64,000 nucleotides of DNA from contig JAJDBQ010000005.1 of the NCBI GenBank assembly GCA_029261255.1, positions 1 to 64,000 of the forward strand. Reading direction: 5' to 3'. Positions 61,926 through 64,000 of this stretch are shown one piece after another. Below the pieces are notes generated by a model. That model ran no database searches and was not told where the DNA came from. It saw only the letters and a program-made list of their open reading frames with translations. Source of the DNA: Nitrospirales bacterium (GTDB lineage Bacteria; Nitrospirota; Nitrospiria; Nitrospirales; UBA8639). Every line of letters begins with the position of its first letter. Position 1 is the first letter of the stretch. Both the position numbers and the translations under genes were made by a program.

Positions 61926-63371
61926 TTATTCGATCAAGACAAGTTTAATTCGATTGGCAATTTCTGCGAACGCATCGTGCAATTCTGTCGCGTCGGCCGC
62001 CTTAAGTTCAAAATCTTCGCCACTCGCAAGTTTCCCTAAAAATCCGTAATCTATACCACTCCCAAGTCCAACGGTATAAATTTTAAATTCCCTGACATCT
62101 TTGGCTTCTAACGCATGCTCCACCGCCATTTGCTGAGCAACAAGATCCCCATAATTCCTGAGCGTTTGGCGTGGGATGCAGCCATTGTGGTCCCATCCAA
62201 ATACAGGATTGGGCTTGTCATAAATTGTTGGCACAAATACCGAATAAGGATTGGGTACTAGACCGGGGTCTGGCGCTGGGCCATTTTGATCGTAGAGCGG
62301 ATCAAGAATCCACCACTTCCACGAATTTTTAGTAAGATTGCCAGTACAATTGCTGGTATATCGTGGACCATTCCCTACCCCAGTCCCGCTAGGTGTGGGT
62401 TCACCAGTGTCACCACCGACTGATAGCGTTGCCTCCTGTTGATCAAGTTTTTTCAATGAGAGTGGCTTGGAACCGCTAAACCGCACCGCAGCCTCTACTT
62501 GGGTACTACCATTTGTGGAAAATGGTGCCCTGAATGCTGTGGGCTGACCATCGGAAAAGAAAACAATATATTGACCAGTTCGTTCATTCTCGGCAACACC
62601 GATTTGATCAGACCATCCCATATCAACGCCCAGACCCTCCGTCCCATCGTCTTGGGCACGATCAAGCGCTTCTTCCGCATTCGTATAACCGTAGGCACTC
62701 AACGTACCAATTTCCGTGTCTAAGACATCAACAAACTGATCTGTGAGCGGGTATCGTTTCATAACCCCTGAAGAAAAAGTGACAAGCCCAATTTTATTGC
62801 GCGCATCACCTTCCAATGACTTGAAACTCTGTACGAAATCTTGAGCCGCCGTTCTTAATTCCCCTATCGCACCACTCATCGATCCCGATGTGTCTAAGAC
62901 CAACACAATCTCAAACTTCCGCAATTTGGCCACGCCTAAGGATCCAACTTTGGTCTTTTCGTGAGCAGCACCCATCACTGACGAAAGTGGATTCACCGCA
63001 TGGACGTGTGCACCGACCGTGATCTTTCCCTTTCCATCATCTTGCACATCGACCACTAAATTTTCTGTACCGACCATCCCTACCGGAAAGTTCGCTTTGG
63101 CCACTTCCTCGACCATCGTCTTTAACTCGGCTGGAGTGAAGTTCCCTGAGTTCGTCGCACCAGCAAAGGCAGCCCCATCCACAGATTTCGAAATTTCCGA
63201 TTGGATGGCATACCAGCGACCTACCTCAATCCCAAGCGCCACAATTCCAAACAACACGAGGATGGTAATAGCCGAAAATACAAAATATATGCCTTGTTGA
63301 TTGGCCATCGGGCCGCGATTGATGACACACGAAGCAATTGGAGCACATTCGTTTTTTTGGTGGTTACGCAT
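61926..63371 (-). CDS. tadG: TadG-like pilus protein with von Willebrand A domain
   Basis: The protein has about 481 residues from the ATG at 63371 (GAGG upstream); 63440 is an alternative. An N-terminal TadG membrane segment (Q-G-I-Y-F-V-F-S-A-I-T-I-L-V-L-F-G, with V-D-G-A-A-F-A-G-A after it) is followed by a vWA domain. Its MIDAS motif is L-V-L-D-T-S-G-S-M-S. A loop with I-G-V-A-E-N-E-R follows, and the tail is G-S-G-I-D-Y-G-F-L-G-K-L-A-S. Such proteins may anchor the pilus or bind ligands. It closes the pseudopilin set. Confidence 0.88.
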   Translation of the reverse strand: MRNHQKNECAPIASCVINRGPMANQQGIYFVFSAITILVLFGIVALGIEVGRWYAIQSEISKSVDGAAFAGATNSGNFTPAELKTMVEEVAKANFPVGMVGTENLVVDVQDDGKGKITVGAHVHAVNPLSSVMGAAHEKTKVGSLGVAKLRKFEIVLVLDTSGSMSGAIGELRTAAQDFVQSFKSLEGDARNKIGLVTFSSGVMKRYPLTDQFVDVLDTEIGTLSAYGYTNAEEALDRAQDDGTEGLGVDMGWSDQIGVAENERTGQYIVFFSDGQPTAFRAPFSTNGSTQVEAAVRFSGSKPLSLKKLDQQEATLSVGGDTGEPTPSGTGVGNGPRYTSNCTGNLTKNSWKWWILDPLYDQNGPAPDPGLVPNPYSVFVPTIYDKPNPVFGWDHNGCIPRQTLRNYGDLVAQQMAVEHALEAKDVREFKIYTVGLGSGIDYGFLGKLASGEDFELKAADATELHDAFAEIANRIKLVLIE

Positions 63372-63626
63372 ACGCACCTCGTCTCTTGTTGATAAAAGTA
63401 ATGGATCCACTGGCTTATATTGCTGCGCGGTTGGCCTCATCCCTCATCGCGGTTTCTGCCAGATGACGCTTTGTCAAGAAATTATCGGGCTCGCCTGGGT
63501 AGAACCCATAAGTCACTACCCATTATAGGCTTTTGCCAAGAACACATTATCAATGTGTCAGGAATCGAAATCATTTCACCGCCTACACGGTGACCAAGGA
63601 ACCCCTACCCTAATTTTAATGATCGC

Positions 63627-63803
63627 CTACCAAGTCATTAGGCCATGCAGGGTGGTAAAGAGACTGGACAATTTTGTTCCTACTGCCGTGACCGCGGTGA
63701 TAATCACAGCGGCAATGAGAGCTGCCAGCAATCCATATTCAATAGCCGTAGCGCCTTCGTCATCAACGACCAATGCTTTGATATGCTGTAAGGACCTCTT
63801 CAT
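63627..63803 (-). CDS. flp: Flp-type pilin
   Basis: This 58-residue prepilin starts at the ATG at 63803 (AGGAGAAGG upstream). A leader ends in E-G just before A-T-A-I-E-Y-G-L-L-A-A-L-I-A-A-V-I-I, with Glu5 and Tyr6 of the mature pilin, the Flp motif cleaved by TadV. The tail is K-L-S-S-L-F-T-T-L-H-G-L-M-T-W. It is the major pilin candidate for this locus; a second flp gene precedes it at the right edge. Confidence 0.92.
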   Translation of the reverse strand: MKRSLQHIKALVVDDEGATAIEYGLLAALIAAVIITAVTAVGTKLSSLFTTLHGLMTW

Positions 63804-63873
63804 ATGATGCCTTCTCCTAGCTGGATAATCGGAATGACCATCCATACTTTGTTCTTCCCTCATTAACAGTCCC

Positions 63874-63912
63874 GAGAGCCTTTTCTGACCTTCGTGACCA
63901 GAAAAGACTCTC
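63874..63912 (-). terminator. Stem-loop between the two pilin genes
   Basis: GAGAG-CC-TTTTCTG pairs with CAGAAAAG-A-CTCTC, leaving an 11 nt loop. It lies between two flp genes, where an attenuator or mRNA-stabilising stem would let the first pilin be made in excess of the rest. No T-run follows on the minus strand. Confidence 0.55.
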
Positions 63913-63938
63913 GACGCTGAAGAGTAACAAGACTCGTA

Positions 63939-64000
63939 TTAGCTGGCGCCAATCCCGGAGTCGATAGCCGTAAAGGCACTTTTTAATTTCGTACCAATTG
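63939..64000 (-). CDS. flp: Flp-type pilin, C-terminal end (partial)
   Basis: Entering from the right edge on the minus strand, the frame reads I-G-T-K-L-K-S-A-F-T-A-I-D-S-G-I-G-A-S and stops at 63939. This resembles the C-terminus of Flp pilins. The start is outside the window. Confidence 0.75.
   Translation of the reverse strand, partial: IGTKLKSAFTAIDSGIGAS

Noticed and set aside
1-64000. CRISPR arrays, rRNA and tRNA genes
   Set aside because: No regular direct repeats with spacers and no rRNA or tRNA-like sequence noticed by eye; a tRNA scan was not possible.

Overview
The window looks like a chromosome segment of a Nitrospira-like bacterium (phylum Nitrospirota). This is inferred from gene content, a moderate GC near one half, a Tad pilus locus, DUF3391/HD-GYP proteins, and three degenerate copies of a ~110 bp palindromic intergenic element that I recall from Nitrospira genomes. 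No rRNA, tRNA or ribosomal gene is present to fix the taxonomy.

Region 1 (1-32 kb) is dominated by TonB-dependent uptake. It starts with the tail of a TPR gene followed by tonB-exbB-exbD. Four TonB-dependent receptors follow (5716, 11140, 17202, 26235). Two are followed by PepSY membrane proteins, and one sits behind a FecI-type sigma factor and FecR-type anti-sigma factor and carries the N-terminal signalling domain. Interspersed are four small secreted His/Cys proteins with a C-x-W-x-C core and an R-[AG]-P-P tail (2081, 2978, 22482, 25706), two Asp-box beta-propellers with a CxCC motif (15413, 24398), and a cytochrome P460-like lipoprotein. A paralogous pair of secreted proteins (3494, 22953) is also there; one copy has an in-frame TGA where the other has Cys. 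A recurring 28-nt element (TGTTGCA, then GC, AT and TAG at fixed distances) lies upstream of several of these genes. A double hairpin with Shine-Dalgarno-complementary loops occurs downstream of the duplicated module. The logic is that of metal or metal-complex acquisition (iron or copper are the obvious candidates), with sigma/anti-sigma control and possibly other regulation.

Region 2 (30-51 kb) is mixed housekeeping and signalling: a small cytochrome c operon with an Slp-type lipoprotein, a decayed aminoglycoside-phosphotransferase/ATPase pseudogene, a repeat-bearing acidic secreted protein, a response regulator, a HAD phosphatase, a membrane-anchored Lon-type protease domain, two HD-GYP proteins and a multi-PAS hybrid histidine kinase. 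It also holds a putrescine pathway pair (agmatine deiminase, oddly fused to a DUF559 nuclease-like domain, plus N-carbamoylputrescine amidase), a PhoD-like phosphatase and a YihY/BrkB membrane protein.

Region 3 (51-64 kb, minus strand) is a complete-looking Tad/Flp pilus locus. In transcription order it runs: a Flp pilin entering from the right edge, a second Flp pilin, a TadG-like vWA protein, two TadE-like pseudopilins, prepilin peptidase, CpaB, secretin, a small lipoprotein in the CpaD slot, TadZ/CpaE, TadA, TadB, TadC and a TPR lipoprotein (TadD-like).
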